Positions 25,376-33,369 of a stretch of DNA of 60,285 nt are shown piece after piece. Position 1 is the stretch's first letter. Every line of letters begins with the position of its first letter. This DNA is from CAG-698 sp964385755. GTDB taxonomy: Bacteria; Bacillota_I; Bacilli_A; ML615J-28; CAG-698. The translations under genes and the position numbers were made by a program. A model generated the notes under the pieces. That model was not told the DNA's origin and ran no database searches. It was given only the letters and a program-made list of their open reading frames with translations. The stretch covers positions 1 to 60,285 of the forward strand of contig CAYLPZ010000011.1 in assembly GCA_964385755.1 (NCBI GenBank), in the 5' to 3' direction.

Positions 25376-26731
25376 TTACTTATTTAGTAGTTTTATTAAT
25401 GTTTGATAATCCTTATCAACCAATTCATTCTCTTTAATAGAGTTCTCAATTTTATCTAAAGCATGTAAAACTGTTGCATGATCTCTTGATCCTATGTTAT
25501 CACCGATAGTTTGTAGGGGTATTTTATAGTAAGTACGTAGAACATACATGAGCATTTGGCGTGCGTATGAAACTTGTTGTTTTCGTGAAGAAGAATAGAT
25601 ACTTTCCGGTGTAACATTATAATATTTACACAACACATTAACTGTATTAGTTATTTTTTCTTTCGATTCATCTACTTGAATTTGCTTTTTTGGTAAAATA
25701 GACTCTAAAGAAATGTATAAATTATCTTCGTTAAGTGGAGAATTCATACAAATACAGTAATTTACAAAAGTACGTAATGCTCCTTCTAAGTCTCTTATAT
25801 TCTCAGAAAAACTATTTGCAAGGATTTCTAAAACATTGTCTGATACATCAGATGGATCATCTATTAAAAACTTAAGTTTATTTCTTAGTATATTTTTACG
25901 AAGAGTCAAATCAGGTTTTTTAATATTAACGCTAATTCCCCATGAAAAACGAGATTTTAGACGTGCCATAACTCCTTTTAAATCATTTGCGGATCTATCT
26001 GAAGTCAATACTATTTGCTTTTGTGAAGTAGATAGATGTTCAAAGATCTTAAAAAACTCTTCTTGAGTGCTAGTTTTACCTTCTAAGAATTGAATATCAT
26101 CAACTAAAAGAATATCAGCACTATTATATTTATTATAAAAAGCTTCAATTTTTTCTCTACTATTTTTAGCTGAAGTAGCTAGAAAATAATCTTCGGCAAA
26201 TTTTTGACTACTTGTATACACAACATTAGTGGTAATATCAGCATCTAAAGCATAATTGCCAATAGAAGTCATTAAGTGTGTCTTACCAAGACCAACATCA
26301 CCAAAAATATATAGCGGATTACATATTTTAACACCATTCTCAGCAACTTTAAGAGCTGTTAAGAAGGCATAACGGTTACTTTCACCAACTTCAAAGTTAT
26401 CAAAACGATATAAAGAAGATAAATTTCGCCCGATAGGCCTAACATCAGGAGTTGTTAGTTTATTTTGCTCTTCAACTGCTTCTTCTGGTAGAATAAATTT
26501 AAAAGATAGTTGTTTATCAGATATAAGCGGTAATATTTCTCTTATTTTCTTTAAAAAATAATTTTCAATACGATATTTAGTTAAAGCATTAGGAACAACG
26601 ATAAAAATCTTATCATTTTCAACTTTATTAACGGTTTTACATTCACTAAAAATCTCATTAAATTTATCTGTTCCAATACTTTCTTCTAGTAGTGTTAAAA
26701 TTTGATTCCATAGATTTTGATATGAATCCAC
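25376..26731 (-). CDS. dnaA: Chromosomal replication initiator DnaA
   Basis: 451 aa, starting at GTG (26729-26731). A TTG 18 bp upstream keeps the frame open but overlaps the ribosome site AAAGGTGG, which points to the GTG. Domain I (NLWNQILTLLEESIG) is followed by a short linker, the AAA+ core with Walker A GDVGLGKTH and Walker B ILLVDDIQF, and the C-terminal DnaA-box-binding helix-turn-helix with SRDHATVLHAL. It binds the TTATCAACA boxes found on both sides. Confidence 0.97.
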   Translation of the reverse strand: MDSYQNLWNQILTLLEESIGTDKFNEIFSECKTVNKVENDKIFIVVPNALTKYRIENYFLKKIREILPLISDKQLSFKFILPEEAVEEQNKLTTPDVRPIGRNLSSLYRFDNFEVGESNRYAFLTALKVAENGVKICNPLYIFGDVGLGKTHLMTSIGNYALDADITTNVVYTSSQKFAEDYFLATSAKNSREKIEAFYNKYNSADILLVDDIQFLEGKTSTQEEFFKIFEHLSTSQKQIVLTSDRSANDLKGVMARLKSRFSWGISVNIKKPDLTLRKNILRNKLKFLIDDPSDVSDNVLEILANSFSENIRDLEGALRTFVNYCICMNSPLNEDNLYISLESILPKKQIQVDESKEKITNTVNVLCKYYNVTPESIYSSSRKQQVSYARQMLMYVLRTYYKIPLQTIGDNIGSRDHATVLHALDKIENSIKENELVDKDYQTLIKLLNK

Positions 26732-26818
26732 AAAAATACCACCTTTCAATAATCTATCTTATATGATATCATAAAAAAGAAAAAATATAAATAAGAAATT
26801 TAATATTAACTAAAAAAG

Positions 26819-26886
26819 TTATCAACATATAAACATGTTAATATTTATGTGGATAAGCCATGTTGATAACTTAAAAGTTATCAACA
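26819..26886. other. DnaA-box cluster upstream of dnaA (oriC candidate)
   Basis: Four 9-mers: TTATCAACA at 26819 (+) and 26878 (+), TTATCCACA as its complement at 26848-26856, and TTATCAACA as its complement at 26861-26869. The outer boxes face right and the inner two left. An almost pure A+T stretch follows (26895-27010), suited to unwinding. The gap 26732-27073 holds only this and the promoter of the next gene. Gene directions diverge here, as expected at oriC. Confidence 0.8.
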
Positions 26887-27014
26887 TGTTTATATGTTAA
26901 TAAATTAAATAATAGAATTTTATTATTTAGATTAATACTATATATAATATAGAAAGATAATAATATAAAAAAAAGATAAAAAAATGTAAAAAAAAACAAG
27001 AATAAAAAAAAGGT

Positions 27015-27042
27015 TTGCAAATATTAGAAAATGTGATAAAAT
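27015..27042 (+). promoter_or_regulatory. Promoter of the membrane protein gene at 27074
   Basis: TTGCAA (27015-27020), 16-bp spacer, TAAAAT (27037-27042), then AAGGAGGA before the ATG. Confidence 0.6.
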
Positions 27043-27073
27043 AATAATGTTACAAACAAGGAGGATTTATCTT

Positions 27074-27997
27074 ATGAAAATAAATCAAGAAAATAAAAAA
27101 AATCTATGGCTTTTTCCAGAAAAAGCAAAATCAATACATTTATTCTTTATACTATTTTTAGTTTTAGTATTAACAGTAGTAATAGGAACTTTATTAGCTA
27201 ATAAGAAAGTTAAACCATATTTACCTGAGTATGAAGAGCAATTATATGCTGAAGATATTAACACTTCTATTTTGGTTTTTTCAAGTTATACAGTTTCTAA
27301 TAAGGAATTAAAGAAAACCAATAGAATAACTGTTCAATCTTCTCAAATTAAACCTGATTTTGATTATTCAATTGTTGGTGTAAAAGCATCATTATATGGT
27401 TTATATGAAGATGATTTCGAATATATTTCAAATATATCTTTTAATGATAAATTAGATACATATTATAGTGGTAAGGTTCCACAAGTTAGATTACATACTA
27501 ATCAAATTCAAAGCCTTCCAACAGCAAGTAGTAAAGATTATTTAGCAATTCAAGGAAGGGTAGTATATAATTATGTTACTAAAGAAGCTGAAGAAGAAAG
27601 AGTATATACATTTAGAGAAAAATTCTTAACTCTTTCAAAAGAGGAAATTGAAAAAATTGAAACTAATGAGATCTTTGGTTCAGGATTATTTGATTCATAT
27701 TCAACTACTGTTTCAGAAGGTTTATCTAATATGAATATTTATTTGAATTTATCATTAAAATCTGCTGAATTAGAAAAGAAATATCATTTGGATTACCAAT
27801 TATTTGGAGTTGATGAAGGTGGAAAAGTTTATACATTATTAGGTATGTATAATTTATCAAGACAATCAAATGCAAGTGTTTATCAAAGATCTACAACTTT
27901 TCCAAAAGATCAACCTTTAAAATATTTAGTAGGAAAACTTGTTTTTACTGATAGCGAAGGAAATACAAGAACATTATATAGTAAAACAAATTACTAA
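27074..27997 (+). CDS. Single-pass membrane protein of unknown function beside oriC
   Basis: 307 aa starting MKINQENKKN, fixed by AAGGAGGA 10 nt upstream. A cytoplasmic N-terminus of about 20 residues precedes one strong transmembrane helix (about 22-43, FFILFLVLVLTVVIGTLL). About 260 external residues then follow, rich in beta-type sequence. No motif or family recognised. It occupies the spot between dnaA and rpmH, which is usually only origin DNA in Bacillota. Own promoter, and monocistronic, since rpmH has a separate consensus promoter. Confidence 0.75.
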   Translation: MKINQENKKNLWLFPEKAKSIHLFFILFLVLVLTVVIGTLLANKKVKPYLPEYEEQLYAEDINTSILVFSSYTVSNKELKKTNRITVQSSQIKPDFDYSIVGVKASLYGLYEDDFEYISNISFNDKLDTYYSGKVPQVRLHTNQIQSLPTASSKDYLAIQGRVVYNYVTKEAEEERVYTFREKFLTLSKEEIEKIETNEIFGSGLFDSYSTTVSEGLSNMNIYLNLSLKSAELEKKYHLDYQLFGVDEGGKVYTLLGMYNLSRQSNASVYQRSTTFPKDQPLKYLVGKLVFTDSEGNTRTLYSKTNY

Positions 27998-28021
27998 AAA
28001 AATTATAAAAAAAAATTATAT

Positions 28022-28050
28022 TTGACAAATATAAAAAAATAAGATATAAT
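28022..28050 (+). promoter_or_regulatory. Consensus sigma-A promoter of rpmH
   Basis: TTGACA (28022-28027), 17-bp spacer, TATAAT (28045-28050): a perfect match, as expected for a highly expressed ribosomal protein gene. Confidence 0.9.
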
Positions 28051-28084
28051 ATTCTAGCATGGTTTTAAATAGGAGGTGCTCTAA

Positions 28085-28219
28085 ATGAAAAGAACATATC
28101 AACCAAACAAACGTAAGCATATTAAAACTCATGGTTTTCGTGCTCGTATGTCTTCTGCAAATGGAAGAAATGTTATCTCTCGTAGACGTCAAAAGGGTAG
28201 AAAACAATTAACTGCATAA
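28085..28219 (+). CDS. rpmH: Ribosomal protein L34
   Basis: 44 aa, too short for many gene finders. It begins MKRTYQPNKRKHIKTHGFR and ends in a basic tail with GRNVISRRRQKGRKQL, the invariant L34 pattern. Ribosome site AGGAGGTG at 28071-28078. It heads the conserved rpmH-rnpA-yidC-jag series on the right-hand replichore. Confidence 0.98.
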   Translation: MKRTYQPNKRKHIKTHGFRARMSSANGRNVISRRRQKGRKQLTA

Positions 28220-28235
28220 TTTTAAAATACCAAGG

Positions 28236-28280
28236 CCACCATTTGCTAATTGTCAAAAGGTGGTTCTTTTTAAAATTTGC
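28236..28280 (+). terminator. Hairpin between rpmH and rnpA
   Basis: GCCACC pairs with GGTGGT across an 18-nt loop, then TTCTTTTTAAAA. Probably a partial terminator that lowers rnpA relative to rpmH. Confidence 0.5.
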
Positions 28281-28295
28281 TAACTTTATAAATTT

Positions 28296-28634
28296 ATGAA
28301 TAAAAATTATATTTTAAAAGAAAGCCATGATATACAAAAATTACTAAAATATAAGAAAAGTGTTGGCAATAAATTTTTTGTAATATATTATGTAAAGGAT
28401 AATGAAACAAAAGTAGCATTTTCAGCTTCAAAAAAAATTGGCAACGCAGTCATAAGAAATTATAACAAAAGGGTAATGAGAGAAATTGTTCGTAAGAATA
28501 TAAAATGCTTAGAAAAATGTAAAGCTCTTATTGTGATTAAACAGGAAGGTTCAAAACTTGATTTTCACGAAAAAGAGGTTCAATTAACAAAATTATTAAG
28601 AAAAATAAAGGTGGAAATACATGAAACTATTTAA
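28296..28634 (+). CDS. rnpA: Ribonuclease P protein component
   Basis: 112 aa basic protein that assists the RNase P RNA in tRNA 5' maturation. The signature KKIGNAVIRNYNKRVMREIV is complete. No strong ribosome site is seen before the ATG, and it overlaps yidC by 14 nt. Confidence 0.95.
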   Translation: MNKNYILKESHDIQKLLKYKKSVGNKFFVIYYVKDNETKVAFSASKKIGNAVIRNYNKRVMREIVRKNIKCLEKCKALIVIKQEGSKLDFHEKEVQLTKLLRKIKVEIHETI

Positions 28635-29673
28635 AAATGAAAAAAACAAATATTTGGTTGTTTTTGTTATTTTGTGTCTTTTGTTTTTAGTAGGTTGTGG
28701 TGCTACACAATACTATGATGCCGCAAGCACAGAAGAAAATCCAACAAAATTCTTACTACCTATTGCTCATGGATTATATGGAGAAACACTAGATTTTCTT
28801 GTTTATCCAATGGCATGGTTACTATTTAATATTGCGAAAATAGTTAATTACAATTACGCAATAGCAATTTTGATTACAACTGTATTAATTCGTGCAATAG
28901 CTTGGCCTATTTATGGTAAAACAAATGATATGCAAATGAAAATGAATCTTTTATCACCTGAGCTTCAAAAAATTGAAAAAAAATACGCAGGAAAAGATGA
29001 TAAAGAAAGTCAACAAAGAAAAAGTATGGAAACAATGCAACTTTATAAGAAATATAAAGTTAGTTTTTCAGGATGTTTAATGCCATTTATACAAATGCCT
29101 ATATTCTTAGCGTTTTACGAAACTTTAAGAAGAATACCATATACATGCTCTTCTTTCTTAGCTACAGTTTCAGGTACATTTACAAATGGTAAGAATACTA
29201 TTTCTTTAGTACCAAATGAGAGCGGAAGTGCATTACTTTATGATGCTGATTTACTAAATACTAATATTTTAGGTCTAGATTTGTCTAAAACAGCTTCTGA
29301 ATCAACTGGATGGGGCAAATGGGGTATTTATGTATTAGCTTTACTTGTTGTTGCAACTCAATTAGGTATGCAAATTATCTCACAAAGAAGAAGTAAAAAA
29401 GCAAGAAACGATATGCAAAGTGACGTTCCAGATTATCGCAAGAGTGGTCAAACAGAACAACAAAAGCAATCTGAGAGTATGATGAAAGTAATGATGTATA
29501 TGATGCCTATTATGATGGGACTATTTGTAATTCAAAGCACTGCCGCATTAGGTTGGTATTGGTTAGTTGGTAACTTGTTTACAGCATTCCAAACATACAT
29601 TAGTGCTAAAAATAGTGAAAAGAAAATGTTGAAACTAAAAGAAAAATATAATAGTTCAACAAATCTATATTAA
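28621..29673 (+). CDS. yidC: Membrane protein insertase YidC/SpoIIIJ (lipoprotein form)
   Basis: 350 aa. An N-terminal signal with lipobox LVGC (Cys about residue 26) marks the Gram-positive YidC1/SpoIIIJ type. Five membrane segments follow, with the conserved core FSGCLMPFIQMPIFLAFYETLRR and a charged C-terminal tail. It inserts membrane proteins and, in Bacillus, SpoIIIJ is needed for forespore sigma-G activity. A large extracytoplasmic insertion (about 180-230) separates TM2 and TM3. Co-transcribed with rnpA and jag. Confidence 0.95.
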   Translation: MKLFKNEKNKYLVVFVILCLLFLVGCGATQYYDAASTEENPTKFLLPIAHGLYGETLDFLVYPMAWLLFNIAKIVNYNYAIAILITTVLIRAIAWPIYGKTNDMQMKMNLLSPELQKIEKKYAGKDDKESQQRKSMETMQLYKKYKVSFSGCLMPFIQMPIFLAFYETLRRIPYTCSSFLATVSGTFTNGKNTISLVPNESGSALLYDADLLNTNILGLDLSKTASESTGWGKWGIYVLALLVVATQLGMQIISQRRSKKARNDMQSDVPDYRKSGQTEQQKQSESMMKVMMYMMPIMMGLFVIQSTAALGWYWLVGNLFTAFQTYISAKNSEKKMLKLKEKYNSSTNLY

Positions 29674-29686
29674 TTTGGGGGAATAT

Positions 29687-30313
29687 ATGGAAAAAATATA
29701 TGAAGTTAAAACTTTAGAAGAAGCTAAAAATCTTGCTGTGAAGGATTTTGAATTAGCAGAAAATGAAATAAATTTTGAAATAGTAAAAGAAACAAAGGGT
29801 TTTTTAGGGATAGGTGCTAAACTAGAGGTAAAAGCATTTGTAACTATAGACGGAATTGAACAAGGCAAAAAATACATTAAAACTATATTAGAAAATAATA
29901 ATGTTGAAGGATTTATTGAAAAAAAAGTTCGTGGTAACAATGTTGAATTTAATATTGATACACCAGACTTTAATGGATATTTAATAGGCCATAATTCAAG
30001 AAATTTAATTGCTCTACAAACAATCGTTAGCATAGTTGTTAATCGTTATTATGATGAAGATAACAAAAAAATTGTTCTTGTTGATGTAGGCGGATATAAG
30101 AAGAAAAGAGAAAAAAGCCTTGAACATATGGCTGTAGAATGGGGAAAACAAGTAGTTCGTACACGCCAAAGTGTTACTGTAACAGACCTTAATGCTTATG
30201 AAAGAAAAATTATTCATAACAAACTATCTACATGGAAAGAAATTGAAACTCATTCTGAGGGCGAAGGATCTAATCGTGTGTTAATTATTTCATTAAAACA
30301 ACAAGAAAAATAA
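29687..30313 (+). CDS. jag: RNA-binding protein Jag/KhpB
   Basis: 208 aa starting MEKIYEVKT behind GGGGGA; the frame-open TTG at 29675 overlaps this ribosome site. Jag_N domain (1-50, with ETKGFLGIGAKLE), KH domain (about 75-150, GYLIGHNSRNLIALQ), R3H domain (about 155-205, LNAYERKIIHNKL). Influences cell elongation and division in Gram-positives. In most Bacillota mnmE-mnmG-rsmG-noc-parAB follow; here a Fic gene on the other strand comes next. Confidence 0.93.
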   Translation: MEKIYEVKTLEEAKNLAVKDFELAENEINFEIVKETKGFLGIGAKLEVKAFVTIDGIEQGKKYIKTILENNNVEGFIEKKVRGNNVEFNIDTPDFNGYLIGHNSRNLIALQTIVSIVVNRYYDEDNKKIVLVDVGGYKKKREKSLEHMAVEWGKQVVRTRQSVTVTDLNAYERKIIHNKLSTWKEIETHSEGEGSNRVLIISLKQQEK

Positions 30314-30320
30314 AAAAAAT

Positions 30321-30345
30321 TAGTGAGCATAGCTCACTATTTTTG
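30321..30345. terminator. Bidirectional terminator between jag and fic
   Basis: Stem TAGTGAGC / GCTCACTA with a 3-nt loop, followed on plus by TTTTTGTTTTT and on minus by an A-tract complement of TTTTTTTT. The fic stop codon lies inside it. Confidence 0.85.
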
Positions 30346-30969
30346 TTTTTCTAAAATAAAATCAATTAATGGATTAATATCCTTCTCAACTTTAAATTTT
30401 TCAAGTACATCAAAGTATTTATCACTTTCAATGTAAGATATAATAACTGGTTTATAACCATTTTTTAGTAACATATAGTTTAGCACAATTCTCGCAACTC
30501 TTCCATTACCATCTAAGAAAGGATGAATTTTCATTAGTTGTGCATGACTGAAAGCAACGTTGTAAATTTTTTCATTTGATGAATCATTAATTGTATCAAA
30601 GTATTTTTTCATACGATCATACACTTTAACATATGAAGGTGGTGTGTGATTTGAGCCTTTAATTGAAATATCGACATTACGATAAAGTCCACCTAAAGAA
30701 AAACCAGAAACAACTTTATCATGAATATCTTTTAAATCATCTTCAGTAAGAAAAGTGCCGCGATCTAGAATTGATAAGGCTAAATCAAACCCATTTACAT
30801 AGTTTTCGATAACTTGGATTGTCTTTTTTTCGATTCCAGATGTATCTCCATCGACGATTTTTAATACTACATCTTCGCTAACGGGTTCAGATTCAAATGA
30901 AATGGAATTAGCTACAAAAGAAACTAAAAATTCTTTGCTAACTTTAGATAAAATGTTATTTAAATCCAT
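30337..30969 (-). CDS. Fic-domain protein (probable AMP-transferase)
   Basis: 210 aa; the ATG at 30969 is 8 nt from AAGGAG, while an in-frame GTG at 30978 is less well placed. The catalytic motif HPFLDGNGRVAR (about 149-160) has every Fic core residue, including the essential His. An N-terminal stretch SISFES (about 22-27) lines up with the inhibitory helix S/TxxxE(G/N), with Ser in the last position, so it is probably a self-inhibited class II enzyme. No separate antitoxin gene adjoins it. Target unknown. Confidence 0.88.
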   Translation of the reverse strand: MDLNNILSKVSKEFLVSFVANSISFESEPVSEDVVLKIVDGDTSGIEKKTIQVIENYVNGFDLALSILDRGTFLTEDDLKDIHDKVVSGFSLGGLYRNVDISIKGSNHTPPSYVKVYDRMKKYFDTINDSSNEKIYNVAFSHAQLMKIHPFLDGNGRVARIVLNYMLLKNGYKPVIISYIESDKYFDVLEKFKVEKDINPLIDFILEKQK

Positions 30970-31098
30970 AATAATCACTCCTTTTTGAAAAATAGCATTT
31001 CATTCTTTTAATAATTATAACATAATAAAACCGAAAAACAAAACAAAATAATAAATAAAGTGACAAATAATACAAAAATGGAAAGAAAAGTTTATTTA

Positions 31099-31127
31099 TT
31101 AACAAAAATAATATATTATGGTATAAT
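31099..31127 (+). promoter_or_regulatory. Promoter of the YiiX-like gene and mnmE
   Basis: TTAACA (31099-31104), 17-bp spacer, TATAAT (31122-31127). It places the transcript start downstream of ATGs in the 31060-31128 frame extension and supports the start at 31144. Confidence 0.7.
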
Positions 31128-31143
31128 GAAAAAGGTGAATAAA

Positions 31144-31971
31144 ATGAAATTCAATAAATATAATTTTATGTTTAAATTTATACATATTCTATTAATCATA
31201 CTTTTGACATTCATATGTTGTCTTATTATATTTATTGGTAAAGGATTCATAGAAAAAGAAAGCGTTAAAAATGAAATTTCAGATTTTATTAATAGAGCTA
31301 TGTTTGTGGAAGAAATAGTAATACAAGCACAAAGAGTATCTATTTATAAAGTAATAGCAGAGAAAGATTATGAGATAGAAAACTATAAAAAAGTGTTTGA
31401 ATATGGTGATACAAGTAAATATTATATTGGGAGTACGTTAGATATAATCTTAACAGACAGAAACCCATTAAGAAATCATGGTTTAGCAATAGTAAATGAT
31501 ATAGGAGAGTTTGCATCAACAAATTTCTTTATTGGACATGCGACTATTAATGTAAATAAAGATGGAAGTGAAATGGTAGAAAGCGTCGGTAACGATAATG
31601 GATTTATAGGTGTCAGAAGAGTAGAAAATACATGGATAGAAACTGAAGTTAGATATGGCAATGATGCTAGTACAATAATCGGATTAAGAGTAAAGGGTAT
31701 TGATGAAAAAAAAGAACAAAACATTGTCAAAAGTCTTGAAAATAAAATCGGAAAAGGATATAATTTTAACCTATTGATAAAGAAGAAAAATAAATATTAT
31801 TGTACAGATTTAATAACAAGATCTTTTTTAGAAAATGATATAAGGATAGATGATGATTATTTCTATCCGATAGGAAATGATATAATACTTAGTGACAATA
31901 CGTTTATTATATTTTTATGTCAAAGAATCAAAGAAGGGTATTTCAATATATATTATTTAAGTGAGGAATAA
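31144..31971 (+). CDS. Membrane-anchored YiiX/YebB-like permuted papain-fold protein
   Basis: 275 aa starting MKFNKYNFMF after AAGGTG. One transmembrane helix (about 13-32) precedes an external domain with the circularly permuted NlpC/P60 features: catalytic His in FFIGHATI (about H132), GFIGVRRV, and nucleophile Cys in YYCTDLI (about C220). Such YiiX-type enzymes act as amidases or lipid/peptide hydrolases at the cell surface. The substrate cannot be told. Only 2 bp before mnmE, so co-transcribed. Confidence 0.7.
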   Translation: MKFNKYNFMFKFIHILLIILLTFICCLIIFIGKGFIEKESVKNEISDFINRAMFVEEIVIQAQRVSIYKVIAEKDYEIENYKKVFEYGDTSKYYIGSTLDIILTDRNPLRNHGLAIVNDIGEFASTNFFIGHATINVNKDGSEMVESVGNDNGFIGVRRVENTWIETEVRYGNDASTIIGLRVKGIDEKKEQNIVKSLENKIGKGYNFNLLIKKKNKYYCTDLITRSFLENDIRIDDDYFYPIGNDIILSDNTFIIFLCQRIKEGYFNIYYLSEE

Positions 31972-31973
31972 AA

Positions 31974-33326
31974 ATGAAAAATCAAACAACAATCGCAAGT
32001 ATTGCGACAGCTTTGGGTAAAGGAGCAATCTCAATAATTAGATTAAGCGGAGAAGAAAGTATAACTATTGTCAATAAAATATTCAAAGGAGCAAATCTTT
32101 TGAAGGTTAAGAGCCATACAATTCATTATGGACATATTGTAGATAGAAATAACAAAAACATTGATGAGGTTTTAGTTAGTGTATTTAAAGCTCCAAAGAC
32201 TTATACTAAAGAAGATGTAGTTGAAATCAATTGCCATGGTGGAATTTTTGTAACAAATAAAGTTTTAGAACTACTATTAGAAAATGGTGCGCAACTAGCA
32301 ACTGCTGGGGAATTTACAAAAAGAGCTTTTCTGAATGGACGAATTGATCTAACACAAGCTGAAGCAGTAATGGATATGATTAAAAGTGAAACAGATAGGA
32401 GCTTAAAGTGTGCTAACATATCATTAAAAGGAGAAGTAAAAAGATTAATCAAATCCTTTCAAGAAGAGATAATGGATGCAATAATGAAAATGGAAGTAAA
32501 TATTGATTATCCAGAATATAATGATGAATTTCAAGTAACTAACGAATATTTGAAACCAAAGCTTACAAATCTTAATAAAAAATTAGATGATATATTACAA
32601 AAAACAAACGATTCTATAGTAATTAAAGAAGGAATAAAGACAGTAATTATTGGAAAACCAAATGTTGGAAAGTCTAGCCTTTTAAATGCTTTATTAGATG
32701 AGGAAAAGGCAATTGTAACAAGCATCGCGGGGACAACAAGGGATGTAGTAGAAGGAAAAATTTCTATTAATGGCGTAATATTGAATTTAGTAGATACGGC
32801 AGGTATTCATAATTCTGACGATGTAGTAGAAAAAATAGGTATCGAAAAATCAAAAAAATTGATAAAAGAAGCCGAACTTGTCCTTTTGATGTTAGATAAT
32901 AGTAAAGAACTAGAGCAGATAGATAATGAGTTACTAAAAGAAACAGAGAATAAAAAAAGAATTGTTATTATTAATAAATGTGATCTAAATCAAAAACTAA
33001 AAAGTAAAATTGATGCATTATATGTATCAGTAAATAATAAAGATGATATTGTAAAAATTAAAGATGCAATAAGTAACATGTGTATTAAAGCTCAACTAAA
33101 CGATCTAGATGCAACATATATCGGTAACACAAGACAAATTAGTTTAATAAAGAAAGCAAAAGAATCTATAGAAGATGCGATAAACTCAATTAATTATGAT
33201 ATGACAATGGATATAATATCATCATCAGTACGAGAAGCATATTTAACTCTTGGTGAAATAATTGGCGAGGGAAGCCCAGATGAAATTATTGATAAAATAT
33301 TTGAAAACTTCTGTTTAGGTAAATAA
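31974..33326 (+). CDS. mnmE: tRNA modification GTPase MnmE
   Basis: 450 aa. N-terminal folate-binding domain (TIASIATALGKGAISIIRLSG), helical domain interrupted by a G domain with GKPNVGKSS and DTAGI, and the C-terminal FCLGK with the essential Cys at residue 447. With MnmG it makes the xm5U34 wobble modification. mnmG, usually next, is not in this window. The conserved Arg of GTTRD is coded by AGG, which argues that AGG keeps its Arg meaning here. Confidence 0.96.
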   Translation: MKNQTTIASIATALGKGAISIIRLSGEESITIVNKIFKGANLLKVKSHTIHYGHIVDRNNKNIDEVLVSVFKAPKTYTKEDVVEINCHGGIFVTNKVLELLLENGAQLATAGEFTKRAFLNGRIDLTQAEAVMDMIKSETDRSLKCANISLKGEVKRLIKSFQEEIMDAIMKMEVNIDYPEYNDEFQVTNEYLKPKLTNLNKKLDDILQKTNDSIVIKEGIKTVIIGKPNVGKSSLLNALLDEEKAIVTSIAGTTRDVVEGKISINGVILNLVDTAGIHNSDDVVEKIGIEKSKKLIKEAELVLLMLDNSKELEQIDNELLKETENKKRIVIINKCDLNQKLKSKIDALYVSVNNKDDIVKIKDAISNMCIKAQLNDLDATYIGNTRQISLIKKAKESIEDAINSINYDMTMDIISSSVREAYLTLGEIIGEGSPDEIIDKIFENFCLGK

Positions 33327-33356
33327 AAATAGGCTCAAAGAGCCTATTTATTTTTT
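33327..33356. terminator. Bidirectional terminator after mnmE
   Basis: 10-bp perfect stem AAATAGGCTC / GAGCCTATTT with a 3-nt loop, then ATTTTTTTAAT. It separates mnmE from the convergent SPFH gene. Confidence 0.9.
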
Positions 33357-33369
33357 TAATTATTTCCCA

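Noticed and set aside
31974..33326. AGG reassigned to Met, as reported for some uncultivated Bacilli
   Set aside because: The invariant Arg of the MnmE GTTRD motif is coded by AGG, so AGG still reads as Arg here.
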